Of a DNA stretch of 55,779 bases, positions 29,544-41,170 are shown piece by piece. A program made the translations under genes and the position numbers. The notes under the pieces were generated by a model, which was not told where the DNA came from, did not search any database, and was given only the letters and a program-made list of their open reading frames with translations. The DNA is from Actinomortierella ambigua (taxonomy: Eukaryota; Mortierellomycota; Mortierellomycetes; Mortierellales; Mortierellaceae): the NCBI GenBank assembly GCA_016098155.1, contig JAAAJB010000188.1:1-55779 (forward strand), written 5' to 3'. Positions within the stretch are counted from its first letter, which is position 1, and every line of letters begins with the position of its first letter.

Positions 29544-32500
29544 TTACAGATCGTGAAAGTTCTTGCCAGCGGTCGTCTCCTTGACGATACCGGCCCGAAT
29601 CACAAAGTCGCCAAAGTGCTCGCCATCCAACCGCTCGGTCGCATAGCGCTTGATCATCGGCTTCAGCTCGGCCACAATCTCGGCCTCCGTCAACGCCTCC
29701 TTGTACAGCTTGTTCAACCGCTCGCCGTGATGGCCACCGCCCAGGTACACATTGTACGCACCCAGCGCCTTTCCAACAAACGCAATCTCGGCCACATACG
29801 GACGTGCACATCCGTTCGGGCATCCCGTCATACGGATCGTGATCGCATCGTCCCGCAGGCCACACTCCTCCAGCGTCGACTCGAGCAGCGTCACCAGCGC
29901 CGGCAGGTACCGCTCCGACTCGGCCATCGCCAGACCGCACGTCGGGAACGCAACACAGGCCATGGCATTGAGCATCGCGCCCGTGTAGTTGAGCTTGTCG
30001 AGCTTGTACTTTTCCAACAGGCTCTGGACCTGGGCCTTGTCCGAGGCCGGGACATTGGCGATGATCAAATGTTGGTTGGGCGTCAACCGGAACTCTCCCT
30101 TGTGAATCTTTGCAATCTCGCGCAGACCCGTCTTGTGGGGCTCGGCCGGCGTGTCCTTGACACGACCGTTCTCGATGTAGCAGCAGTAATGCCAGATATT
30201 GGCATCGTTCGAGCTCTGCGTCCATCCATATCGATCCGCATTGTCCACAAACTTGAACGGCCTGGGTGGTGCCAGCTCAAAGTCCAGTCGTGCCTGGACT
30301 TCGGCCTTGAACCACTCGATGCTGCGGTCGTCGATCGTGTACTTGAGACGCGCATGCTTGCGGTTCATACGGTCTCCAAAGTCGCGCTGCACCAACATCA
30401 CCTTCTCGCCGGCCTCGATCGCTTGCTCGGGCGTCACAAACGCCAGCAGGTCCGCCACACGTGGGTACGTCTTCTTGTTGCCGTGCGTCATGCCCATGCC
30501 GCCTCCCACCGTCACGTTGAAGCCGGCCAGCGAGCCGTCGTCGTTCGTGATGGCGATGTAGCCCAGATCGTGGGCAAACACATCCACATCGTTGTTAGGA
30601 GGGACAGCAACAGCTATATTGAGAGAGAGAAAGAGAGAAAAGATCCTGTTAGCATGTTGTTGTGAAAGCAACCTGAAACGGAATCAATCATCCAGTACAA
30701 ACGAGTAACCATAATACATACCAATCTTAAACTTGCGCGGGAGATAGGTGGGGCCATACAAGGGCTCGTGGTCAACAACGGCCTCGCCCTTGATAAGCTT
30801 CTCATCGAGCCAGATCTCACGGTAGGCGGACGTGCGCGGCAACAGATGAGCCGAAAGGCGGTTCGAAAAGTCATGGACCTGCTTGTGTAAATCCGACTGG
30901 TGCGGGTTCGGGTTGCACATGATGTTACGGTTGACATCACCGCAGGCGGCCAGCGTGTCCAGCAACGACTTGTTGATCAGCTGGATGTTGCTCTTCAGGT
31001 TCCGCTTCAACACACCATGGAACTGGAACGCCTGGCGCGTCGTCAGCTTGAGCGTGCCGTTGGCCGTCACGTCCGAGATCGCGTCCATCGCCAACCACTG
31101 TCGCGGCGTGGCCACGCCTCCGGGAACACGCACACGGACCATGAACGAAAACGCCTTCTCCAGTCCTTGCTTCTTACGCTCCTCGCGCAGATCGCGGTCG
31201 TCTTGCTGATAGATACCGTGGAACTTGGTCAGCTTGGTATCGGCCTCCGCCAGCGCGCCCGTCGACTCGTCCAACAGTCCCTCGGCAATCGTACCGCGCA
31301 AAAAGTTGGATGCCACCTTGGCCGCATCGTCCGAGGACTTTTTGGGCTCCTCAACCACGCCCACCAGAGGCTTGCAGCCCAGAGCCAGCCACAGCGCAGG
31401 CTCCCAAACGGCCCAGGCCGTCTCAAAGGCATCGGCATCCTGGTCATCACCGAGACCAAGGTCGATCAGCGATTGGGCTCCGAGCTCCGTCACCAGCTTG
31501 GCATGGACATCCTTGGCCGGACGGTTGTAAAAGATGGCGTCCTCCTCACGCGGCCAGTAATGCGAGTCTCCCAGACCAAAGATGCCCACCTTCGTCTCCG
31601 ACACGCCGAGCTCCGTCGCCGCCGACAACGCCTTCCAAAACTCGCGACCGTTGACGGGGAACTCGCCCTGACCGGCCGTCGAGATGATGAAGATCACATG
31701 CTTCTCCAACGTCAGATCCTCGATCGTCACATCGTCCATGGCTGCCATGCGTGCGTTCAGGCTGCGCAGCTTGGCGCCCTTGACCACACGCTTGGCCAGA
31801 CCCTCGGCATTGCCTCCATCCGACGCAAACAGGACCAGCAGTGGTGGCCCAGCAAGACCGCCCATCAGCTTGGCAAAGTCCGCCTTTGCCTTCGCCTTCA
31901 GGGCCTCCTCACGGGCCTTGGCCTCAGACTCGACCGAGTGCGTCAGCGTGCGCGACAGCTCGGGCTTTTGCGCCAACAGCAACGACAGGTGGTTCTCACG
32001 CTCCAGGAACTGCTGCAGGTCGAGCTTGATCCGCTCCGAGTCCAAACGGAACGGCTCCTGCCCTTGCTCATCCAACGCCGGGTTCCATCGGTACAGAGGC
32101 CAGTAGCCCGTGTCGACCGCAAGCTTGGTCTCCTTGAGGACCGTGATCGGCGACACCGTCGATGCCTGTTGGTCGGTCGGGTGAGGCAAGTACGCCAACA
32201 CAATCGATGGCCCTTGGTAGCCATCGGCCTCGATCAGCGCATGCAGGACCTGCGAGTAGCTCGAGTAGACGGCGACCGAGGCAACATAGACCGAGCCATA
32301 GTTCATCGCATACAATCCAATGTCCTTCTTGCGGTAGTCGGCATTCTTCTTGGCTCGCTCCGTATAAGGCTCCGTGTCGAGGATCAGCAGATTGATGTCC
32401 GTATTCGACGAGATCACGTGGTGGACACCGCTGTTGGCAATATCAAACGCCCACGCATCCGCGCCAATCAACCAGTGCGACGCCTTGGCAAACTGCGTGC

Positions 32501-34420
32501 GCTGGCCATAGATCTCGCCCAGCGTACCAACGAGCGAGCCACCGGCCTTTTCCTTGATGGCCTCCAGATGCTCGACGGCCTCGCGGCCATGGCGCTCGGC
32601 CAGCTTGGCATCGCCGCGGTTGAGGTGCCACTTGGTCAGCGCCTGGCGCAGCGACTCGGGCAGGGCAATCGACGCATCCTGAACGGTGCGCGACACCAGC
32701 TCGGCGAAGCGCGCACGCGCAGCCACCTTGGTCACCAGGACACCATAGCCATACTCGGGCGAGTTTTCCTTGCCGCCCCAGACCGAGGTCGACTTGACAC
32801 CGTTCTCAATGTTGAGCCGGTCCGCAAAGACCTGGTTCAGCATCTGGATGTAGGGCGTATCGATATCCGACGCCGTCAGCGCAGACGTTGGCGCCGTTGG
32901 GTGCACATTGTACTGGGGGTTGATGTCAAACACCAGCTTGTCCTTCTTGCCAAGAGCCTCCTTGACATTCACCTCCGTCAGGTCCGCGCCCGAACCACGG
33001 TAGCGGGCACTGAGGATCTTGGGGTCCTTGCCCGTCCAGGCCTCGCCCGAGTGGAACGAGGCCGAGACGTCGAGGAAGAGCGGTGTCCAGGCGGTGTGCA
33101 CGGCGGGGGCCTGCTCATAAACAATGACGTTCTCGACCGAGGTCGGGAGCACCTGCAAAAAGTGGTGGGCCGACCAAGGGCGGTACAGATGAACCTTGAT
33201 CAAACCAGTGTCCTTGGCATGATGCTTGTGGACAAGGTTCTCCAGCTGGGTCGAGCCAGTGGCGAGCGAGACAAAGACTGTCTTTGGGTTGGCGGGACCT
33301 ACAAGTTTGTGATGAGATGCGGCGGGGGGGAGGGCGGGAGGGAGGGGGAGATGGATGGGAGGGAAACGTTTCTTTTTGGTTAGTTGGACGTGTTTTTGCG
33401 GAGATTATGGATGTGTTTGATGGATGGCCCAACCACCCACTACCCAATCACACGCCTTCCTTCCCTATCAGAGGCGGAAATCTTGTCCGGATGCCTTTCG
33501 ATATCCTGATTTGTTGGCGAGATTTAAAGTTGATTTTCAACATCGCCACGAAATGACGAATCTTTCGAGATTCCAAGGGGGGGGGAAGGGGGGAGCGAGA
33601 GGAATGGAGGGGGGGAGGGAGGGAAGGTATCCATATGTTTCACATCTCTCTATGCTATCTTGCACCTACCCTTGTACTCGATGGCGCGATACGAGCGGCC
33701 AGTGTGGCTTTGCAGGGTAGCAAGCAACTCCTCGACCTTGGCAAAGACCTCCTTGGGCGAAGCAGCGAGCACACCCTGTGCCTGCTGCTCCACTGGGGCG
33801 GCAGCCTTGTCTTTGGGGTTGAGGTACAGGGACGAGAGCGAGAGCTCGCTCAACGCCTGCTTGCGCTCTTTGTGTTCTGTCAAGTCTTGCTCCGAGATCT
33901 TGTCCAAAGCCGCAGTGACTGTGATGTTCTTTAACGTGTCCACGTTGGAGGCGGTGGTCGACTGCTGAACAACATTGAGGAAAGGTGTGCTGGTCTGGAC
34001 CGAGGCCTGTTGGGCAACCAAGGCCAGGTCGTAGGCAGTCTGTGCATTGTCCGATGTCAGGATACCGAACCCAGTTTGGCGAACGGCCATCAGATCAGCG
34101 AGCGATGGTACCTGGTCGCGTTCCCGGGGCTCGACATGGACGACAACGGCCGATCGCTGCGAGGCAATCTTAAACAGATGGGGAATTGCAGGCAGAAGCG
34201 TGTCGGACGTAGTCAAGACAGACACAGGCGCGACGGTGTTGAGCGCCTGCTCCTGAATCTGGCGAAACGGATCTGCATTGGCGTTCAGAAGCGTGGCCTT
34301 GCGATCGAGGCGCTCAAAGGCCGCGGTAGTGTTGGGGGAAGTGGGGGAAGTGATGGCGAAGAGGCGCTCCGAGGTGGCCACGGAAGCCGTGGCGGCAGCA
34401 TCAAACAACGTGGCTACCAT
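29544..34420 (-). CDS. Assimilatory sulfite reductase (NADPH) beta subunit
   Basis: Reduces sulfite to sulfide for cysteine/methionine synthesis, in the cytosol with the Met10-type flavoprotein. Exons 34420-33670, 33298-30722 and 30613-29544 give 1465 aa (yeast Met5 1442). The N-terminal half has the pyruvate:ferredoxin-oxidoreductase-like regions of the fungal subunit. A flavodoxin-like domain follows at about 735-880 ([30 protein letters not shown]). The C-terminal hemoprotein carries [11 protein letters not shown] and the siroheme/4Fe-4S cysteines in [10 protein letters not shown] and [11 protein letters not shown] (about 1340 and 1373). Codon use is strongly GC3-biased, which creates long antisense open frames. 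All four cluster cysteines are present, so the enzyme should be active. Confidence 0.95.
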
Positions 34421-35723
34421 GATCGAAAGTGGTGGGGGGATTGAGAGACTGGAGATGGTTTACAATACTGTACAAGGTGAGGTGATGGGAGATGCAAAAT
34501 ACAACGGAAAAAAAGGAGATGCAGAGATGTGATAGGGGAAGAGTGATGGTCGTGGTGGATGGAGTGATCGCCCTTTGGGAGGTGGGAAAGGATGGTAGGA
34601 CCGAGGGAAAGTTGGGCAACACGGAGGTAAGGGAGTGGTGAGTGGAGAAGGAGGAGGATAGAGAATAGAACAATGAAAAGGAAGAAAGAAAAAAATGAGA
34701 GAGAGAGAGAAAACGGAGGGTGTTAAAAGGGGTAAGCGAGATCCGAATGGCACTGCTTTTTTTTTTTTTTTGTTCTTGAAGGCGTGCTATTTGCTGGACC
34801 AAGGAGAACGGGCGATGGCGGTCGATGGCGCTATTGCTTGGAGATGCGCGTTCCTGCCTTTGGTCCTCGGTGCCAAAAGAGAGAGAAAATAAGAGCATCT
34901 CTCCGTCTCTCACACACTATCTTTCTACAACACAGATGGACCCTTCAAGAGGGGAGGAAAAGCTGACAATTCAAGCGTCGATTCGTGTGCGGAGGCAAAA
35001 ATGGTGCCATTCATGACTGCTTTTTGAAATTTGCGGCCCTCAGCACGAAGCTTTTTGGTGGGCCTTGTCCTTGCAGGCAGGGACCACAACATTTTTTTGG
35101 CACACACGCTCACTCACACTTCATCCCATCTCAAACTATTGTTGTGAGTTGTTGGTAGGTCCCTCAACCCTGTCGACAAAGTTTTTTTTTTTTTGGTTCT
35201 CTGTGCTCCCCATGCGCTCGCTGACGCCATCCGTGCTCATCTTGCCACCGATTGGCCAGCGATCCTCAATCTCTTGTCCCTCAATATACATACTCACACA
35301 TCCTCTCATCCCCCTCACCCTCCCCCCTCCCTAAGCTCCAACTACGTATCCGCTCTCGTACTCCCTCCCTCGGTGCTCTCCATTGATCATCTGCTTCCCC
35401 TCCTTCCTTCTTTCTTTTGGTTCTTCCGTTGGCGTTTCTCGGATATCACAACCAAAATATCAACCTTGCATGGTTGGGTGGGTGTTCCTGAGGGATCTAA
35501 TATGCAATGACGCACAGTTCATCTCCCGGTGTAAATCAACCGAACCAATGAATGATATTTCTATGCAAAACCCGGCATCGTTCCTTCTGGATGTGTTCGT
35601 CTTTATTAGTTATGTTTACAATAGAGTTGCCTTCTTTCGATGGTGGGAGAAAGAGAGGAACGAGAAAATAAAAAGTGAAAAAAAAGAAAAAAAAAGTTCA
35701 GAGTGAGGGGAGGTGTGGGGGGT
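34421..35723. other. Intergenic MET5 upstream region
   Basis: A 1.3-kb spacer between the MET5 start and the 3' end of the Q-rich gene. It contains GA-rich strips next to MET5, a T-run at about 34758-34772 and another at 35180-35192. No gene is recognised. It should hold the MET5 promoter, but no CACGTG-type site stands out. Confidence 0.45.
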
Positions 35724-36248
35724 TTACAACCTTCTCAGCATCATCTTGGCCATCTTGGATGCCTCCACAGCCTCACGAAACCGATCGGACGTAAAGCTGA
35801 AGCGAAGTTTGCCACCTTTGTGGAGTCGACCAGAACTGGAATGATTGCTCTCCGACGGGGATCCGAGCAACGGTGACGACGATGCAGAAGACGATGTTGA
35901 TGATGTGGAGGAGGAGAGTAGCGAGATTGAGGACGAGGCGGCGGAGATTGTGAAGGGCGAGGCGAAGGAAGTCGTAGTGGTGGTGGTGGTACTGGTGGTA
36001 GTGGTGGCCTGCTCAGAGTAGGACTTGGCGTGCAACAGTGACAATTGATCTACTTGGCGCATGGCGTGATGGGGCGAATCTTGCTGCTGTTGCTCTTGTG
36101 GTCGATCATGCTGAAGCTGCAGCTGCTGCAGTACCTCTTGTTTGCAAGGCCGAGGTGTGGTGACTGTCGAGACTGTCGATGTCGGCGAAGTCGGTGGAGA
36201 ATAGGAATGGGTTGCAGCAGAAGCAGAAGCAGCAGAAGCAGCAGCAGC

Positions 36249-36283
<35 letters not shown>

Positions 36284-38525
36284 CAGAAGTGGCAGAAGTG
36301 GCAGCGGTGGTTGTCGATGAGAAGCGCTTGATCGTAAAGGTCGGAGACCGATAGCTGGGGTCCAGGATCTCTTGAGGGATGAGGAAGCTAGCAGATCGGC
36401 GCCCAAACATCGCTCGCTCCGACACATAATGAGCAGTGGAAACGGAGGTATCGGCTACAGGAACTGGCACAGGGGGAAGGGCAGGAGCGGGAGTCCTAGG
36501 AACGGAATCGAGAACAGCAGGGGCATGGTCATTCACGGGAACGGACGCGCAATCAAGAGCAGAAGCAGGAGCGGGAGCATGGACTGGGGCTGGGACGAAA
36601 GCAGCGGTTCCGATGGCGAGGGGCGACAAAGAGAGGGAGCATGGCGAGGAGGCTAGCGAGGAATCTGTGGAAGCACCTGCCGAAGAGTTTGTGTATGGGG
36701 TCATGATCGGCAAGTTCTGACCACTCGTGCTTGAGCACGCAGTGGAGGACAATGATGACGAGATCGAGTGGAGCGAGCTATGGGAGGAAGACCGACTTCG
36801 GCTCTTGATGCGCGCTTCATTCTCGATATCATGAATGCTCCACATCCGATGGGGTTGTTGCTGCTGTTGCTCCTGGTACTGTGGGCACGCCTGCTGCTGT
36901 TGGTACTGCTGGTACTGTTGATACTGTTCGTGCTGGTGCTGGTGCTGCCGATACTGCTGGTGTAGCTGATACTGCTGGTGTTGCTGCTGGTAATGATGGT
37001 TTGGTGACGCCACTGCCGCGTACTCGACCCATGAATGCTGCTGTTGCTGCTGCAATTGCCTCTGCTGGAGTTGCTGTTGCTGCTGCTGCTGCTGCTGCTG
37101 CTGTTGAGCATACTGCGCCTGTTGGTAATAAAACTGCTGCTGCTGCTGCCTCTCAAACTGACCCACGGCCTCTTGTTCAGGCGTGGTGGCCGGGGTGACG
37201 GGCGGGCGCCAGACCTTGTCCAGCCACCTCTTGACGCGAGACTCGGCGACATGGTGGCGCAACGACCCTTGTTCATGCCACATCCGGCCCAAGTTCTGGC
37301 CCGTCTGGGGATCTTTCCGCTCCGGAAACCACTCGCCACAGATGTAGCACGGTTGCTTGCCCTGGTGGTCCTCGATCCCATCTTGCCCACAGCTACACCC
37401 ATGCACAAGGTCGCACCCGCATGGCTCCTTTTGCAGAAAGCGCAGGACCTCAAACAAGAACGCCATCGCCTTGGCTCGCGTCGAGAACTGCAAGGGGTAC
37501 GCTTGCCGAAAGACAGTGATGCTGGTGGGGTGATGGTGTTGTTGCCCTGTGGCCGTCGAGTAGGGCGAAGAAGGGGAATACGAAGAAGAGGATGAAGAGG
37601 ATGAGGAAGGTGAGGCAGCAGTGGAGGAAGATCGAGGAGGGATTGACGGTGGTGTAAATGGGGCACCAGTGGCGTACTGCTGTTGCAACTGGTGTTGGCA
37701 AAGCGGAGAGTTTGGCTGGTTTGAAGGCGTTGGTGGGCAAGAAACTTCAAAGGGAGCAAGTGGTCGTAGAGCAGTGACCGAGGAGTAGAGCTGCTGCTGG
37801 TGTTGAGGGTGCCTTGGGTAGTAGCTGGCCCTCCGTTGCTGTCCTGCTTGCAGCGACTCTTGCCGGGTCACCAATAGTTCGTCAGGAATCGAATGGCACG
37901 ACAGAGCACCCGTGCTTCCGTAACCGCTCTGGCTCTCTAAAGTTTCCGAGTCTGTGCCTGTGGGGTGGCAGTAGTGTTGATGATGGTGGTAGTAGTCGCC
38001 TGAAGGAGGCTCGGCGGCTGGCGTGGAAGATGATGGCAAGGGCATGGCCGCCGGCGTCGAAGACCTCGATCGGCGGTACTCACGTGCTAGATCGACCATG
38101 AAACGTTCTTTGAAGTTGGTTGGACTAGTATGGGGCGTAGATCCTGCGGACGACGACACTATGGAGGCCGGTGAGGCCATCGAGCCACTCATGGGAGAGC
38201 ATGAAGGCGAGCTGCACTGACTGCCACTTCTAGCATTGTTGAATCCTCGATGGATTTGTTGTTGTTGTTGTTGTTGCTGTTGTTGAACTAGGGGAGGGGA
38301 GGGATAGAGGCTTGTGTTGCCAGCGACGGTGATCTGGAAACTGCTGATGACAGGGATGTACGAGTAAAAGCTGGCGAGTGGGTAGAACGATGCCGGCAGA
38401 GGCAGCGTGATGCGTGTTGTCGAGTCACCGCCCAACAGCTTTGGCAGGTTGTCAAGCGCGTAGGCAAGGTCTTGGCGGTTTTGCCATGTCGGTAGATGAG
38501 AGAAGTACGGGTTCCTGGATCCCAT
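35724..38525 (-). CDS. Q-rich protein with an unrecognised Cys/His domain
   Basis: Single-exon, 933 aa. Residues 1-75 (MGSRNPYFSHLPTWQNRQDL ...) are of ordinary composition. Then follow Q, S and P tracts, and a compact block at about 333-440 (genomic 37206-37529): ITVFRQAYPLQFSTRAKAMA, EPCGCDLVHGCSCG, QPCYICGEWFPERKD, and MWHEQGSLRHHVAESRVKRW. Cys at about 369, 371, 377, 379, 393 and 396 with His at about 417, 424 and 425 suggest one or two zinc sites. The rest is long poly-Gln, Thr and Ser runs. I do not recognise the family. The mix of a metal-binding block and activation-type Q/S/T tracts would fit a transcriptional or RNA regulator, but that is a guess. Confidence 0.7.
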
Positions 38526-41170
38526 GGCTGGAGAAGATATAAAGAAAAGGAGGGGAAGAGGAGTGAGAACAGAAAATGTTGCCTTTTGAATGATGTGTTT
38601 GGGGGTGTGCTATCAATGTGTAGTTGTCTGTGTTTTGGAATATGAGTAAAGGAATTAAGAGCAACCGTGGAAGATGGAGACGGGTACGGGATAAAAGGGT
38701 GGGGTCTGTTGGAGGGTTTGATGCGTATCAGAGGGGCAATGATACATATGAAAGAGCAGTAGTGAGAAAAGAAAACAGACGATGTGAAAGGCGAATGTGA
38801 TGTCTACGTATATTTAAGCAAAAACGCCAAGTGCATAGGGCGCGACAAGCTGCACCGCCCCACCAGCAGAGAGCGGCCAATTGCACTCAAAAAGCTAAAA
38901 TCGCGAGGGCACAATGGCCAGGGGAGATTTACGACACAATAGGCAGTGAAGAAGAAAGTAGGGGTGCAGTGGCTGTATACGAACCAAAGGCCTCGAATGG
39001 TGCAAACCCCAAAAGTCGGACGAATAGGCGAGAGGTACGACTATTGGAATGCCATTTTCTTTGGTTCGAAAAGGGAGGTGGAAAGAGGGGAGTCACTTAC
39101 AATATGGGCAGTGAGAAGGGAGTAGGGTGTTGCAGGATGGTCAAGGGGAATAAAACAATATACAAAAGCTTGTGGCACCCAGGCAGGAATGGGAGGTGAA
39201 AGGAGAATAAGGATTTATTGTATAGAGGAGGAAGGGTATTATTCAGCGAAAAGGAAGGAGCGATAATAGGGGACAGGATAAGTAGAATAGGCCGATGGTG
39301 GTGGGGGTGTTTGGTTGGTTGGTAGGAGAGTAGAGGGGTGAGCAAAAAAGGAGAATGTACAGTGTCGACCTTTCTTTAAAAGGAGGAGGGATGATCCTCT
39401 CCAGATCATGGTGCACTTGCTTGCAAGCAGAGCAAGAGGCAGGCAGTTGAGTATGTAGTATCAAACCCGAGTACCCACCGGTGGATGGAAAAGGAGAAAG
39501 AGGAGAGAGGAGAAGAAGTGACGACGAAGAAAAAAGGGGGAATAGGATGGCAAACGACAGGGTGTCGACACATGGTACGATCATCAAACTCCTCTGGTTC
39601 GGTTACTCCTCTACTGCTACCTACTGCGTGCGTGTGGCTGGGATGCCAGTCCTCGGAGGGCTGAATGTGTGACAAGAAGGAAAAGTGGGATTGCGGGCTT
39701 GTTTGTCCCTCTCCTCCCCTCTCCAATGGCGAGCAAGATGGTCCAATGGTGCCTCAAGGCGGTGCACCCATCTCAAAAGGGGAGGCAATGCGTCTGTGAA
39801 GTGCGCGTTTGGACTTTATGGAGCCAAAAAAGGAGGGTACAAAACAGGTGTACAGAGGGCTTGGATGTGAAGGGCTGGCTGGCACAGCGAACGTCCAGAT
39901 CGAGTCAAAAAAGAAGCCTATCCGAGCACACACTCCCCCCCCCCTCGAAGATCATTGAAAATAAAAGATCTGGGCGAAGGAGCAGACAGACAGAGACAGT
40001 CATCCTTTTTCCATAGGTTGTGGCAGAGCGGAGAGGGAGGTGTACCCTTCTTTATTTTTTTCCTTAGCCCAATGCCCCCCCCCCACTCCGCTCCTCGCGC
40101 AGCAAAATATACGTCTTAGCGCGAAAATGGCCGATGACGCATAGTACGAAAATGGCGGCCAACAAGCGCCCGAGCAATGTGTGCCATTACCCCCAGTTGG
40201 GTCTGCGGCAGGGATGGATTGCCGCATCAAATTGCGCATTTCTTTGTTGCTGTGTGGTTGGACAGGAAGGAGGACGAATAAGGATAGGAAGATGTGCTGA
40301 TTGGCAACACATGCATACCTTTTTGTGTTTATTGCCGGTCGTGCAGGGCAGCAACGCAGAAGGATGCGTATGCTTCAGCTCTATGTATTGGCAGCCTTTG
40401 ACCCCGGTGGCCGACAAGTGTGAGCATTGACAAAGACAAGACGGGAGAGGGGAGAGATAAACAGAGAAAGAGACAGAAGAAGAGAAGGAAAAACAAAAAA
40501 CAAGCAAGTCAGAAACTGTGGTTATTCCGTGAGTTCGGTCAACCTTGGGTTCAAAGACGAGCGAGCCCTTTGTTTGTCTTTCATGTTTTATTTTACTCAC
40601 TCACTCACTCACTCACTCACACCATTCCATTCCCTACAACCCTGTCCACTCCCCCCCCCCCACGCACCCCTCCCAGCTTGCTCCCTTTCAACTCTCCCTC
40701 TCCCCCTCGCCCTCGCCTCTTCACCCCTGCTCAGCTTTTGACAAATCATCCTTGCTCGACCCGGACCTGACTCGGTGTTTCTATCGGTAGTGGGATCGCA
40801 AAAAACCCAGACAAGACCGCAAGATCATTTCAACCGCCTCAGCGTGTCTTGACCCTCATAGACATTGGAATCTGAGCTCACTCCAACCCCACATCTTCGA
40901 CCCTCCCACACATGGACAATTTCTCTTCTCTTTCACCCACGCGATGATGACCTAAACTCCTCCAGTTACTAGTTGTTTGCTGTCTTTGAGTTATAATTAT
41001 GGCAGTGGTTGTTTAGGTAGGGTGGGAGGGGGGGTGTGACTCTACTCATGTTTACTTTGAGACGAGGGTAGTAGATCAAGAGGGGGAGGAAAGAGGGGTA
41101 GGGTGGAAGGGGGTGGGGGTGGGAGTGGGAGAAACAAGGATCCGCGACAAAAAAGAGAGGAGGATAGTAA
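38526..41170. other. 2.6-kb gene-poor region
   Basis: This is the longest non-coding stretch of the window's core. It contains purine-rich strips (about 39100-39560), a C-run around 39938-39948, and the (ACTC) array near 40.6 kb. None of the short ORFs shows a known motif. It may be a long upstream regulatory region of the Q-rich gene, or may hide an untranslated RNA I cannot identify. Confidence 0.45.
40595..40620 (+). repeat. (ACTC)6 microsatellite
   Basis: About six and a half perfect copies of the tetramer ACTC, followed by pyrimidine-rich sequence with a C-run. Confidence 0.9.

Noticed and set aside
29553..30665. 370-codon open frame on the + strand
   Set aside because: Also antisense to MET5 exon 3; composition is typical of a shadow frame.
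30900..33383. 827-codon open frame on the + strand
   Set aside because: Exactly antisense to MET5 and made possible by its strong GC3 codon bias. The translation is Arg/Leu/Gln/His-rich without any domain.
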